DNA of 64,000 bases, from NCBI GenBank assembly GCA_963822985.1, contig CAWGJU010000017.1, positions 248,001 to 312,000 on the forward strand, read 5' to 3'. Origin of the DNA: Thermohalobaculum sp963822985 (GTDB taxonomy: Bacteria; Pseudomonadota; Alphaproteobacteria; Rhodobacterales; Rhodobacteraceae). Below are positions 47,693 to 56,181 of this stretch, piece after piece. Numbering within the stretch: position 1 is the first letter of the stretch; each line of letters starts with the position of its first letter. Below the pieces are notes generated by a model. The model was not told the DNA's origin. It saw only the letters and a program-made list of their open reading frames with translations, and did no database searches. The position numbers and the translations under genes were made by a program.

Positions 47693-49084
47693 TCACATCA
47701 TTTCGGCCTCGACCTGCCCGATGGCGCGGTCGAGGATGTCGAACATCAGGTCGATCTGGGCGGGCGTGATGATCAGCGGCGGCGAGAACACGCACATGTT
47801 GATCAGCGGCCGGACGATCAGCCCCATTTCCTCGCATTTGGCATCGACGCGGGCGCCGAACTCGAAGTCGATCTTCAGCCGGTCGGCCTCGGACATGCCG
47901 GGCGCGGGCCGGCCCTCGATGCAGCCGACCAGCCCCATGCCGCGGGCGTCGCCGACGATGGAGTGTCGGGCGAGGTCGCGCAGCCGCGCCTGGAACTGCG
48001 GGCTGATCTCGCGGACATGCTCGAGCAGTCCCTCGTTCTCGATGATCTCGATGTTCTTGAGCGCCGCGGCGCAGCAGACCGGGTGGCCGGAATAGGTGTA
48101 GCCGTTCTTGAAGGTGACCGCGGCGCGATCGTCGGCGACGATCTCCTCGAACAGCCGGTCCGATATGATCGTGGCGCCGAGCGGCAGATAGCCCGAGGTC
48201 AGCCCCTTGGCGCAGGTGATGATGTCCGGCACGGTGCCGAAGACGCTCTCGGAGGCGAACCAGTGGCCGAGCCGGCCGAAGCCCGTCACCACCTCGTCAG
48301 CGATGTAGAGGATCTCGTGGCGCCGGCAGATCTCGCGGCAGCGCTGGTGATAGCCGGGCGGCGGCACGATGACGCCGCCCGAGGCCATGATCGGCTCGGA
48401 CAGGTAGGCGGCGATCCGCTCGGGGCCGAGCTCGGCGATCGCGTCCTCGAGGTCGGCGACCTTGGCGTCGCACCAGTCGTCGAGCGGCATGCCCTCGGGC
48501 CGGACGTAAGGGTTGATGTTGGGCAAGATGCGCACCAGCCGCTTCTCGATGTCGAGGATGTCGCCGTCGCGCTCCTTGCCCGAGACGCTGGCCGTGAGGT
48601 AGGTCGAGCCGTGATAGCTCTTCTCGCGGCTGAGGAAGAGCTTCTTCTCCGGCCGGCCCCGCAGATTGTTGTAGAACTGGGCAAAGCGCAGCGCGCTATC
48701 CACCGCCGACGAGCCGCCGGTCGAGAAGAAGACCGTGTTGAGGTCGCCGGGCGCCAGCTCGGCCAGCTTGCGGGCCAGTTTCGCCGAGGGCTCGGAGGCA
48801 AAGCTCCAGGGCGAGTGGTAGGCCAGCCGCCCCACCTGCTCGGCGATCGCCTCGCCCATCTCGCGCCGGCCATAGCCGATCTGCACGTTCCACATGCCGC
48901 CCGGCCCGTCGATGAACCGCCGGCCCTGGGCATCGATCAGGTAGATTCCATCACCCTCGGCGGCGACCAGCCGATCGGTCGGCTCCGGCCCCATGCCCTC
49001 CCATGGATGGAGGAAATGCTCCTGGTCCCAGCGGCGCACGGTCTCGGCGCTGGCGGGCGTGGGGGCGTTGTTCTCCCGATTCAT
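47693..49084 (-). CDS. Class III aminotransferase (putrescine/omega-amino acid type)
   Basis: PLP enzyme of 463 residues that transfers terminal amino groups. FFSTGGSSAVDSALRFAQFYNN binds cofactor phosphate, SREKSYHGSTYLTASVSG and DEVVTGFGRLG follow, and ITCAKGLTSGYLPLGA holds the PLP Lys. The FKNGYTYSGHPVCCAAAL block is typical of the beta-alanine/putrescine-pyruvate subgroup. It is the last gene of the leftward amine operon, 28 bp after the GcvT-like gene. Substrate inferred from family and the neighbouring polyamine-binding protein. Confidence 0.88.
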   Translation of the reverse strand: MNRENNAPTPASAETVRRWDQEHFLHPWEGMGPEPTDRLVAAEGDGIYLIDAQGRRFIDGPGGMWNVQIGYGRREMGEAIAEQVGRLAYHSPWSFASEPSAKLARKLAELAPGDLNTVFFSTGGSSAVDSALRFAQFYNNLRGRPEKKLFLSREKSYHGSTYLTASVSGKERDGDILDIEKRLVRILPNINPYVRPEGMPLDDWCDAKVADLEDAIAELGPERIAAYLSEPIMASGGVIVPPPGYHQRCREICRRHEILYIADEVVTGFGRLGHWFASESVFGTVPDIITCAKGLTSGYLPLGATIISDRLFEEIVADDRAAVTFKNGYTYSGHPVCCAAALKNIEIIENEGLLEHVREISPQFQARLRDLARHSIVGDARGMGLVGCIEGRPAPGMSEADRLKIDFEFGARVDAKCEEMGLIVRPLINMCVFSPPLIITPAQIDLMFDILDRAIGQVEAEMM

Positions 49085-49112
49085 CTCGTCCTCGTTCAAA
49101 GCTGCGCCCGGC

Positions 49113-50327
49113 TCAGAGCCGGCCGGGCGGGGTTGCGCGGGCGCGCGCCGGTCGGAAGACGGCGCGCTCGGTGGGCCGGGCGGCGGCCATGCGCCGCTCC
49201 CACTTGCCCTCCTTGTTGAGGTAGATCTCGGCGCCGAGGCGGACGGCGCCGTCGGCCGCGGCCGCCGCGATCTCGGCGAACGCGATGTTGCGCTTGGCCG
49301 TCGGCGCCCAGCAGGCGGAGGTGACGTGCCCGACCTCGCGCCAGCGACCGAAGGCACGGGCATAGACGAGCGCGTTCGTCGCCGCGCGCGAGCCCTCGAT
49401 GTCGAGCATGACGAGGCGGCGGCGGGGCGGCTGCTGGCTCAGGCGCAGCAGCGCCCGCCGGCCGTTGAAATGCGGCTTGTCGAGATGCACCAGCCGACCG
49501 AGGCCGAGCTCGTAGGGCGTGCGCCCGCGCGTCGGCCGATCGGCGGCGTGGATCGGCTGGAACTCGGCGCCCGTCTGCGGGAAGCCCGCCTCGATCCGGG
49601 CGATGTCGAGCGCCGCCATGCCGGCGGCGCGCAGGCCGTGCAGCCGCCCCGCCTCCCACAGCCGGTCCCAGAGGGCGAGCGCATCCTCGGCATCCGTCCA
49701 TAGCTCGTAGCCGAGGTCGCCGGTGAATCCGGTGCGCGAGACCATCAGCCCGGGCTCGACCTCCCCAATGTCGAAGGGGCGGAGCGACGCCACGTCGAGC
49801 CCCGCCGCCTTGAGCACGGAGAAGGAGGTGGGCCCCTGCAGCGCCAGCGCGGCGACGTGCTCGGTCTCGTCGAGGATCTGGGCGTCGAAGCCCCAGGCGA
49901 CGTCGTGCAGCCAGCCGAGCATCCGCTCCTGGCAGCAGAGCCGGAAGCAGTCAGGCGAGACGCGGAACAGCGTCCCGTCGTCGATGACCAAGCCGTCCTC
50001 GTCGCACCAGAGGCAATAGGCGACGCGGCCGGGCGCCAGGTCCGCCACCTTGCGGGTAATGAGCCGGTCGGCGACGCGGGCGGCGTCCGACCCCTCGATG
50101 CGGTACTTGCGCATGGGCGAGATGTCGATCAGCGCCGCTGTGTTGCGGATGGCGAAATACTCCTGCCCCGCATCCTCGAGCGCGCGCGGCGCCAGCCAAC
50201 CGCCCCAGCCCTGCCAGTCCTCGAGCCGCGACAGCGCGCGTAAGCGAGGCCCGAAGGGCGTCGGCAGCAGCCCCTTGGCCTGCGGCTCGCGCGCCGTGAC
50301 GGTCTCGAAGCGTGTCGCGCGGTTCAT
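49113..50327 (-). CDS. GcvT-family aminomethyltransferase-like protein (THF-dependent demethylase candidate)
   Basis: A 404-residue protein with the GcvT fold: EYFAIRNTAALIDISPMRKYRIEG, LALQGPTSFSVLKAAG, SRTGFTGDLGYELW and a C-terminal barrel (VGHVTSACWAPTAKRNIAFAEI). Stand-alone relatives transfer methyl or methylene groups to tetrahydrofolate from betaine-, sarcosine- or DMSP-type substrates. No glycine-cleavage P or H genes are near, which favours a demethylase role in amine breakdown. It overlaps the upstream oxidoreductase by four bases (ATGA). Confidence 0.85.
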   Translation of the reverse strand: MNRATRFETVTAREPQAKGLLPTPFGPRLRALSRLEDWQGWGGWLAPRALEDAGQEYFAIRNTAALIDISPMRKYRIEGSDAARVADRLITRKVADLAPGRVAYCLWCDEDGLVIDDGTLFRVSPDCFRLCCQERMLGWLHDVAWGFDAQILDETEHVAALALQGPTSFSVLKAAGLDVASLRPFDIGEVEPGLMVSRTGFTGDLGYELWTDAEDALALWDRLWEAGRLHGLRAAGMAALDIARIEAGFPQTGAEFQPIHAADRPTRGRTPYELGLGRLVHLDKPHFNGRRALLRLSQQPPRRRLVMLDIEGSRAATNALVYARAFGRWREVGHVTSACWAPTAKRNIAFAEIAAAAADGAVRLGAEIYLNKEGKWERRMAAARPTERAVFRPARARATPPGRL

Positions 50328-51835
50328 GCCGCCACCCCCGCCAACGCGGCGAGCGCGGCGTTCCGGCCCGGCAGGCCGGTGACGTCGCCACCCGGATGCG
50401 CGCCGGCGCCGCAGAGATAAAGCCCGGGCAGCCCCGTCGCGTACTGCGCGAGCCCGTTCGCCGGCCGCAGCGTCAGAAGCTGGTCGAGCGCGATCTCGCC
50501 ATGGTGCCAGTGCCCGCCCGGCGCGCCCGTCGCCCGCTCGATATCTGCGGGGGTCATCACGACCGGCTCGCCCGCAGGCTCCAGCCCCGGCATGACCGGC
50601 GCGAGCGCCGCCAGCACGGCGCGGGCGACCTCCGCCCGATTCGCCCCGCCCGGCACGTATTGCACCGTGGCGGACAGGCTGGCGCCCTGCGCCGTCCCCG
50701 TAAGCGAGGCCTCGATCACCGGCACGCGCGACGCGGCACCATATTTCACCGGGTCGAAGGCGCGCTCGACCGCATCGACCGACGGCGCCAGCACGAACCG
50801 CGCCGCCTGCAGCGACGGACCAAGCCCAGGCACATTGGGCCTGCGGCCAAGCGGGATCTCGATCCGGGCGGTCACGCCCTCGGCTCTGATCTTGCGCACC
50901 CGGCGGCAGGTCTCGGCATCGAAATGCTCCGGCCCGGCCAGGCGCAGCGTCGGCAGCGCGCCCAGGCTCGACAGGACCGTCGTCGCCGCGACCCGGCCGC
51001 CATCGGCCAGCGCCAGGCCGGCGACGCGGTCGGCCTCGACCTCGATCCCCGCCACCTCGGCGCGGCAGCGCAGCTCGGCGCCGCGCGCCTCCGCCGCCGC
51101 GGCGAGCCGCGCCGCGAGCGCCGCCATGCCGCCCTCCGGCCGGTGCAGCACGCCCTGCATCGTCCGATAGAGCAGCGTGACCACCGTGCCCGGCGAGCGC
51201 GGCCCCATGCGGCAGCCGAGCACGGCGTCGAGGGCCAGCGCGCCGGACGCCGGCCCGTCAGGCACCGCGTCCAAGATCACGTCCGCGACGTTTGAGAGCG
51301 CGATGCGCAGGAACTCGCGCATGTCGCGAGCCCCGAGCCGGCGCAGGTCGAACCCCAGCCGGCCCAGCCGCGAGAGCTGCGCGACGGCGGCGCGCGACCG
51401 CCAGCCGCCGAGGCGCGGCGGAGCCGTGGCGAGCAGCGGCGCCAGCACGCGGCCGAACCGGGCCAGCCGGTCGGTCAGGGCCGCGAACGCCGCCGCGTCG
51501 GGATGCGGCGTGCCGTCAGCGAACCGCAGCCGGCCCGGCGCGACGACGACGTGCCGCCCGGCCGGATCGAGCGCCACGGTCGGCAGCGGCGGCCCGAGCC
51601 GCAGATCGTCGCGCGACAGCCCGAGCTCGGCCAGCACGGCCGCGTGCGGACCCCGCACGAACTGCGCCAGCTCGACGGGCCCGCCGGCGCCTGTCGCCAT
51701 GCCGCCCGGCACGGGCGCGCGCTCCAGCACCGTCACGGGCCAGCCCCGCCGCGCCAGCGCCGCCGCCGCGACGAGGCCGTTCACGCCGGCACCGATCACC
51801 GCGGCCGCGCAGCCCCTGTTGCGGTCGAGCGCCAT
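50324..51835 (-). CDS. FAD-dependent oxidoreductase, phytoene-dehydrogenase/PYROXD2-like (copy 1)
   Basis: A flavoprotein of 503 residues. The dinucleotide fold VIGAGVNGLVAAAALARRGWPVTVLE opens the protein and the FAD-closing motif GLYLCGAGAHPGGDVTGLPGRNAA ends it. No signal peptide. It is a paralogue of the gene just upstream, and the pair occurs in one operon with the GcvT-like and aminotransferase genes. Despite the crtI resemblance there are no other carotenoid genes, so amine or other small-molecule oxidation is more likely. Confidence 0.86.
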   Translation of the reverse strand: MALDRNRGCAAAVIGAGVNGLVAAAALARRGWPVTVLERAPVPGGMATGAGGPVELAQFVRGPHAAVLAELGLSRDDLRLGPPLPTVALDPAGRHVVVAPGRLRFADGTPHPDAAAFAALTDRLARFGRVLAPLLATAPPRLGGWRSRAAVAQLSRLGRLGFDLRRLGARDMREFLRIALSNVADVILDAVPDGPASGALALDAVLGCRMGPRSPGTVVTLLYRTMQGVLHRPEGGMAALAARLAAAAEARGAELRCRAEVAGIEVEADRVAGLALADGGRVAATTVLSSLGALPTLRLAGPEHFDAETCRRVRKIRAEGVTARIEIPLGRRPNVPGLGPSLQAARFVLAPSVDAVERAFDPVKYGAASRVPVIEASLTGTAQGASLSATVQYVPGGANRAEVARAVLAALAPVMPGLEPAGEPVVMTPADIERATGAPGGHWHHGEIALDQLLTLRPANGLAQYATGLPGLYLCGAGAHPGGDVTGLPGRNAALAALAGVAA

Positions 51836-53472
51836 CAGGCGGCCCGGAAGGCGCGCTCGGGGCGCCGCGCCAGCTTGAGGTCGCGCAGGATCTCGCGCGC
51901 CGCGTTGGCGCCCGGCGCCGCCATGACGCCGCCGCCCGGATGCGCCGACGAGCCGACGAGATAAAGCCCCCGGATGGGCGAGCGGTACTGCGCCCAGCCC
52001 GGCACCGGCCGGTTGAACAGCAGCTGGTCGAAGGTCAGCTCGCCCTGGAAAATGTTGCCCTCGGTCAGCCCGACCTCGCGCTCGATGTCGAGCGGCGTGC
52101 GCACCTCGGCATGCAGAACGCGCGAGCGAAAGCCGGGCGAGACCGCCTCGATCTTGTCGAACACGGTGTCGCGCAGCGCATCGCGCGCCGCATCGTCCCA
52201 GTGCTCGGCGGCGGCCACCCCGTCCCGCTCCAGCGCATAAGGCGCGTACTGGATGAACAGCGTCATCATTTGCCGGCCCGGCGGCGCCATCGTCGGGTCG
52301 ATCAGGCTGGGGATCAGCATGTCGAAATAGGGCTCGGCCGACCAGCTTCCGCGCTTCCAGTCGTCATAGGCGCGCTCGAGCTCGAGCAGCAACTCCGACG
52401 CGTGCAGGTCGCCCGCCAGGAACGAGGCGCCCGGCGGCGCAGCCGGAAACTCCGGCAGCCCGTCGAGCGCCAGGTTGATCTTTGCCGACGAGCCGCGGAT
52501 GCGGAACCGGCGCACGGCCGCCAGGAAATCGTCCGGCAGATCGGCCGCATCCGTGCAGCCGAGGAAGGTCCGCTTCACGTCCATGTTCGAGGCGACCGTG
52601 CGGGCGCGGATCTCCTCGCCCGTGCCCAGCACCACGCCCTCAACCCGGCCGCCGCGCACCAGGAAGCGCTCGACCTGCGTGCCCGTGCGGATCTCGCCGC
52701 CGGCCGCCTGCAAGGCGCCGGCCAGCGCGCGCGACACCGCGCCCATGCCGCCCCGCGCGAACCCCCACGAGCCGGTCGCTCCGTCGATGTCGCCCATATA
52801 GTGGTGCAGCAGCACATAGGCCGTGCCGGGCGAATAGACGCCGAGCCCGGTGCCTATGATGCCGCTTCCCGCCAGATGCGCCTTGATCAGCGGGTGCTCG
52901 ATGAAGCTGTCGAGATAGTCGCCGATCGAGATCGTCCAGAAGCGGATCGCCTCGTTCATCTCGCGCGCGCCCAGATCGTTGAACCGGCGCAGCAGGAACA
53001 GCAGCTCGCCCACATCGCGCGGGCGCGCCGCGACCGGGTCGGGCGCCGTGCGCAGCAGCAGCGGCCGGACAAAGCGGCACTGCCGCATGACGGCGCGCAT
53101 GTAACGCTCGTAGCCGTCGACATCGCGGGGGCTCAGCCGCGCGATCTCGCGTTCCAGCATGTGGTGGTCGGCGGAATAGGCAAAGTACTCGCCGCCCCGC
53201 GTGAAGCTGGCCCCGCCCGTATAGGGGATCACCTGCAGCCCGTGCCCGGCCAAGTCGAGGTCGCGCACGATCTCGGGCCGCAGTAGCGAGCAGACATAGG
53301 AACAGTTCGAGTAGGTCCAGCCCGGGTAGAGCTCGCGACTGACGGCGGCGCCGCCGACGATGTCGCTGCGCTCGAGCACCAGCACGCGCAGGCCGGCGCG
53401 CGCCAGGTAGGCGCCGGCGGTCAGGCCGTTGTGCCCGCCCCCCGCGATGATGACATCGTAGCTCTGGACCAT
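51835..53472 (-). CDS. FAD-dependent oxidoreductase, phytoene-dehydrogenase/PYROXD2-like (copy 2)
   Basis: A flavoprotein of 545 residues, first gene of the amine operon. FAD site IIAGGGHNGLTAGAYLARAGLRVLVLE, the VGGAAVSREL loop and the C-terminal GLYLVGSSAHPGGGVMAAPGANAA match PYROXD2-like oxidoreductases. It is longer than copy 1 and the two share architecture throughout. Its stop shares one base with the copy 1 ATG (TGATG). The operator palindrome lies about 58 bp before its ATG. Confidence 0.88.
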   Translation of the reverse strand: MVQSYDVIIAGGGHNGLTAGAYLARAGLRVLVLERSDIVGGAAVSRELYPGWTYSNCSYVCSLLRPEIVRDLDLAGHGLQVIPYTGGASFTRGGEYFAYSADHHMLEREIARLSPRDVDGYERYMRAVMRQCRFVRPLLLRTAPDPVAARPRDVGELLFLLRRFNDLGAREMNEAIRFWTISIGDYLDSFIEHPLIKAHLAGSGIIGTGLGVYSPGTAYVLLHHYMGDIDGATGSWGFARGGMGAVSRALAGALQAAGGEIRTGTQVERFLVRGGRVEGVVLGTGEEIRARTVASNMDVKRTFLGCTDAADLPDDFLAAVRRFRIRGSSAKINLALDGLPEFPAAPPGASFLAGDLHASELLLELERAYDDWKRGSWSAEPYFDMLIPSLIDPTMAPPGRQMMTLFIQYAPYALERDGVAAAEHWDDAARDALRDTVFDKIEAVSPGFRSRVLHAEVRTPLDIEREVGLTEGNIFQGELTFDQLLFNRPVPGWAQYRSPIRGLYLVGSSAHPGGGVMAAPGANAAREILRDLKLARRPERAFRAA

Positions 53473-53529
53473 GTTCGCGACTCCGGCTGCGCGTTCAACC
53501 TAACCGGAGCGGGATCGGCCCGCAATAAG

Positions 53530-53543
53530 TTTGAGCGCTCAAA
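53530..53543. promoter_or_regulatory. Palindromic operator TTTGAGCGCTCAAA in the divergent promoter
   Basis: A perfect 14-bp palindrome in the 140-bp gap between the leftward amine operon and the rightward regulator gene. It is ideally placed for autoregulation and operon repression by that regulator. A nearly identical copy lies upstream of the potD-like gene. Confidence 0.75.
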
Positions 53544-53612
53544 TAAATTTTGCACCTCGGCCGGTTCTGAGTGTAGCCTTGCTCCCGAGGCGGGCAGCAC
53601 GAGCGAGGGGTA

Positions 53613-54269
53613 ATGGCACTCAAACCCAGGAAGCAGCGCGCGGAGAACGCCGCCCGCCGCAGCCTGCAGATGGTCGAGGCGACGCTGCGCTCGGTGGCGC
53701 GGCACGGGCTGAACGAGACGACGCTCGCCAGCGTCAGCCGCGAGGCTGGGCTCAGCCAGGGCGTCGCCGTCTTCTATTTCGAGAGCAAGGACCGGCTGCT
53801 CGCCGCCGCCTTCCGCCACCATTACGAGGTCTATCGCCACAACTGGCAGGAGGCGATCGAGACGGCGGACGGCGATCCGGCGGCCCGGCTCGCCGCGGTG
53901 ATCCGCGCCGATTTCAGCCCGGTCGTCTTCAACCGCGAGGCGCTGGCCGTCTGGCACGCCTATTGGGGCGAGGCGACCGCCCGGCCGATCTATGCCGAGA
54001 TCGCGGAGGAATTCGACGGCGAGCGCAACCAGGCGGTCAGCGCCATCTGCATCGAGCTTGCCGGCTGCGGGCCGGACCAAGGCCGCGAGATCGCGACCGC
54101 CATCGACGCGCTGACCGACGGCCTCTGGCTGCGCGCCCACCTCTCGCAGAGCTGGCGCGGCGCGGACGAGCCGCTGCGGCTGACGTCGTGCGCGGTCGAC
54201 CGCCTGTTGCCGGCCCCGGCGGGGGCGCGGGTCGCGCAGATGTTGACGGGAGGCAATGATGACGCATGA
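53613..54269 (+). CDS. TetR/AcrR family transcriptional regulator, BetI-like
   Basis: A 218-residue repressor. The N-terminal HTH reads SVARHGLNETTLASVSREAGLSQGVAVFYFESKDRLLAAAF, close to BetI, the choline-responsive TetR regulator. The ligand-binding C-terminal domain has AVWHAYWGEATARPIYAEIA. The palindrome 70 bp upstream and its copy at 47312 are its probable operators. The inducer is likely an amine handled by the adjacent operon. Its 3' end overlaps the methyltransferase by 14 bp, so the two are coexpressed. Confidence 0.88.
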   Translation: MALKPRKQRAENAARRSLQMVEATLRSVARHGLNETTLASVSREAGLSQGVAVFYFESKDRLLAAAFRHHYEVYRHNWQEAIETADGDPAARLAAVIRADFSPVVFNREALAVWHAYWGEATARPIYAEIAEEFDGERNQAVSAICIELAGCGPDQGREIATAIDALTDGLWLRAHLSQSWRGADEPLRLTSCAVDRLLPAPAGARVAQMLTGGNDDA

Positions 54270-55053
54270 CGGGACGCAAGACGGCGACCTCTACGACGCG
54301 GCCCATATCGCCTTCCTCGAAAAGCTCTGGGGCGAGGGGTACCTCTCACCCGGCGGCGCCGACGAGGTCGCGCGCGTGCTCGAGGGCCTCGAGCTCGCCG
54401 GCAAGACGGTCGTGGACATCGGCTGCGGCGCGGGCGGCATCACCGTGGGCCTCGCCCGAGATTTCGGCGCCGCGCGCGTGATCGGCCTCGACGTCGAGGC
54501 GCCGGTCTGCGCCGCCGCGCGCGCCCGCGCCGAGGCGGCCGGCCTCTCGGACCGGGTCGAGATAGCCCAGGTCGCGCCAGGGCCGATGCCGCTGCCCGAC
54601 GGCTCGGCGGACGTGGTCTTCTCCAAGGACTCGATCGTCCACATCAAGGACAAGGACGCGCTGGCCCGCGACGTCTTGCGCGTGCTTCGCCCCGGCGGCT
54701 GGTTCGCCGCCTCGGACTGGCTGATCGGCCATGACGGCCCGCCCTCGCCCGAGATGGAGGCCTATCTGCTCTCGGAGAACCTCGGTTTCGGCATGGCCTC
54801 GCCAGCGCGCTATCGCGCGGAGCTCGAGGCAGCCGGCTTCACCGACATCCGGCTGACGAACCGCAACGAATGGTATCGCGGCCAGGCGCGCAACGAGCTC
54901 GCCCGACTGGAGGGCCCCGAGCGCCCCGAGTTCGAGGCGATCATGGGCGAGGCCGAGATCGCCCGCCAGATTCGCACCTGGCGCGCCATGATCGTGGTGC
55001 TCGATACGGGCGAGCACTGCCCGCACCATCTGCGCGCGCGCAGGCCGACCTAA
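54256..55053 (+). CDS. SAM-dependent methyltransferase (phosphoethanolamine/sarcosine N-methyltransferase-like)
   Basis: A 265-residue class I methyltransferase. Motif I is VVDIGCGAGGITVGLA, motif II LDVEAP, and the post-core VFSKDSIVHIKDKDALARDVLRVLRPGGWFAASDWL resembles amine N-methyltransferases such as PMT and glycine/sarcosine enzymes. It starts inside the end of the regulator gene, with in-frame ATG pairs at 54256 and 54259. An N-methylamine acceptor is inferred from the context. It is the only anabolic-looking enzyme in an otherwise catabolic set. Confidence 0.85.
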   Translation: MMTHDGTQDGDLYDAAHIAFLEKLWGEGYLSPGGADEVARVLEGLELAGKTVVDIGCGAGGITVGLARDFGAARVIGLDVEAPVCAAARARAEAAGLSDRVEIAQVAPGPMPLPDGSADVVFSKDSIVHIKDKDALARDVLRVLRPGGWFAASDWLIGHDGPPSPEMEAYLLSENLGFGMASPARYRAELEAAGFTDIRLTNRNEWYRGQARNELARLEGPERPEFEAIMGEAEIARQIRTWRAMIVVLDTGEHCPHHLRARRPT

Positions 55054-55184
55054 GCCTCGGCAGCTGCTCCTCCGCTATGTTGCGGTGCCGGGAGTCAGAC
55101 AGAGAAGATCAAACATTCCCCGGAGACCCTTAATTAACCTCAAGGAATCGACTGGCCAAAGCGTTGGCTGCGAGGAGAGTGAAA

Positions 55185-55259
55185 ATGATAAAGAGCTATA
55201 AAGCAGTCGTGCTCTCGCTGGCGATCACGGTGATCGCTTACGGGCGTATCACAGGCTGA
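55185..55259 (+). CDS. Possible 24-residue hydrophobic peptide
   Basis: MIKSYKAVVLSLAITVIAYGRITG is encoded after a GAGGAGAG ribosome site. The composition (two Lys, then a hydrophobic run) resembles a signal peptide or single-span membrane peptide cut short by a stop. It overlaps the 3' end of the convergent ATPase by 11 bp. It could be a real small protein or the stump of a decayed exported protein. Confidence 0.35.
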   Translation: MIKSYKAVVLSLAITVIAYGRITG

Positions 55260-56181
55260 TGCGCACGCCCCTGCGCCCAGCCAGATCCTGGACGAACTGC
55301 CAGGCGACGCGGCCGGAGATGGCGCCCCGCGTCTGGCGCCACTCGATGGCCCCGGCGCGCAGCTCGTCCTCGCCGATCTCGATCCCGAAGGCGTCGCAAT
55401 AGCCGCGGATCATGCGCAGAAATTCGTCCTGGCCGCAGGGATGGAAGCCGAGCCACAGCCCGAACCGGTCGGACAGCGAGACCTTCTCCTCGGTCGCCTC
55501 GGACGGGTTGATGGCCGATGACCGCTCGTTCTCGATCATGTCGCGCGGCATCAGGTGCCGGCGGTTCGAGGTGGCATAGAACAGCACGTTGTCAGGCCGC
55601 CCGGCGACGCCGCCGTCCAGCACGGCCTTCAACGACTTATAGTGCTGGTCGTCGCGGTCGAAGCTGAGGTCATCGCAGAAGACCAGGAAGCGCTGGTCCC
55701 CGAGCGGCCGCACCAGGTCCATGAGCCGTCCGATCGAGGGTATGTCCTCGCGGTGGATCTCGACCAGGTGCAGCACCGCCTCGCCCTCGCGGGCGGCGGC
55801 TGCATGCACCGCCTTGACCAGCGACGACTTGCCCATGCCCCGCGCGCCCCAGAGCAACGCGTTGTTGGCCGGCAGCCCCAGCGCGAAGCGCCGCGTGTTG
55901 TCGAGCAGCGTGTCGCGCGCCCGGTCGATGCCGACCAGCAAGTCCATCTCGACGCGATTGACGCGCGCGATCGGCACCAGCCGGTCAGGGTCGACCGCCC
56001 ACAGCCAGGCCTCGGCCATGCCGAAATCCGGCGCCGGCGCGGGCGCCGGGCTGATCCGCTCCAGCGCCGCGGCGATCCGCTCCATGGCGCCCGCCAACCG
56101 CTCGGACAGCGGATCGCCGTCCGCCGGGCTGCCGGCGTCGCGCACGGCCTCCGACAGCGCGGCTTGGCGGCGCGAGCTCAC
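55249..56181 (-). CDS. ATP-binding protein, DUF815 family (AAA+)
   Basis: A cytoplasmic P-loop ATPase of 310 residues. Walker A is WGARGMGKSSLVKAVHA, and VFCDDLSFDRDDQHYKSLKAVLDGG carries Walker B. YATSNRRHLMPRDM (sensor) and ISGRVAWQFVQDLAGRRGV follow. The GTG start at 56181 overlaps the tatC stop (GTGA), so it is translated with the Tat genes. Members are widespread in alphaproteobacteria but unassigned. Confidence 0.9.
   Translation of the reverse strand: MSSRRQAALSEAVRDAGSPADGDPLSERLAGAMERIAAALERISPAPAPAPDFGMAEAWLWAVDPDRLVPIARVNRVEMDLLVGIDRARDTLLDNTRRFALGLPANNALLWGARGMGKSSLVKAVHAAAAREGEAVLHLVEIHREDIPSIGRLMDLVRPLGDQRFLVFCDDLSFDRDDQHYKSLKAVLDGGVAGRPDNVLFYATSNRRHLMPRDMIENERSSAINPSEATEEKVSLSDRFGLWLGFHPCGQDEFLRMIRGYCDAFGIEIGEDELRAGAIEWRQTRGAISGRVAWQFVQDLAGRRGVRISL

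Noticed and set aside
51292..53286. A 660-codon plus-strand open frame across the flavoprotein genes
   Set aside because: Antisense of the two oxidoreductases; no motif found.
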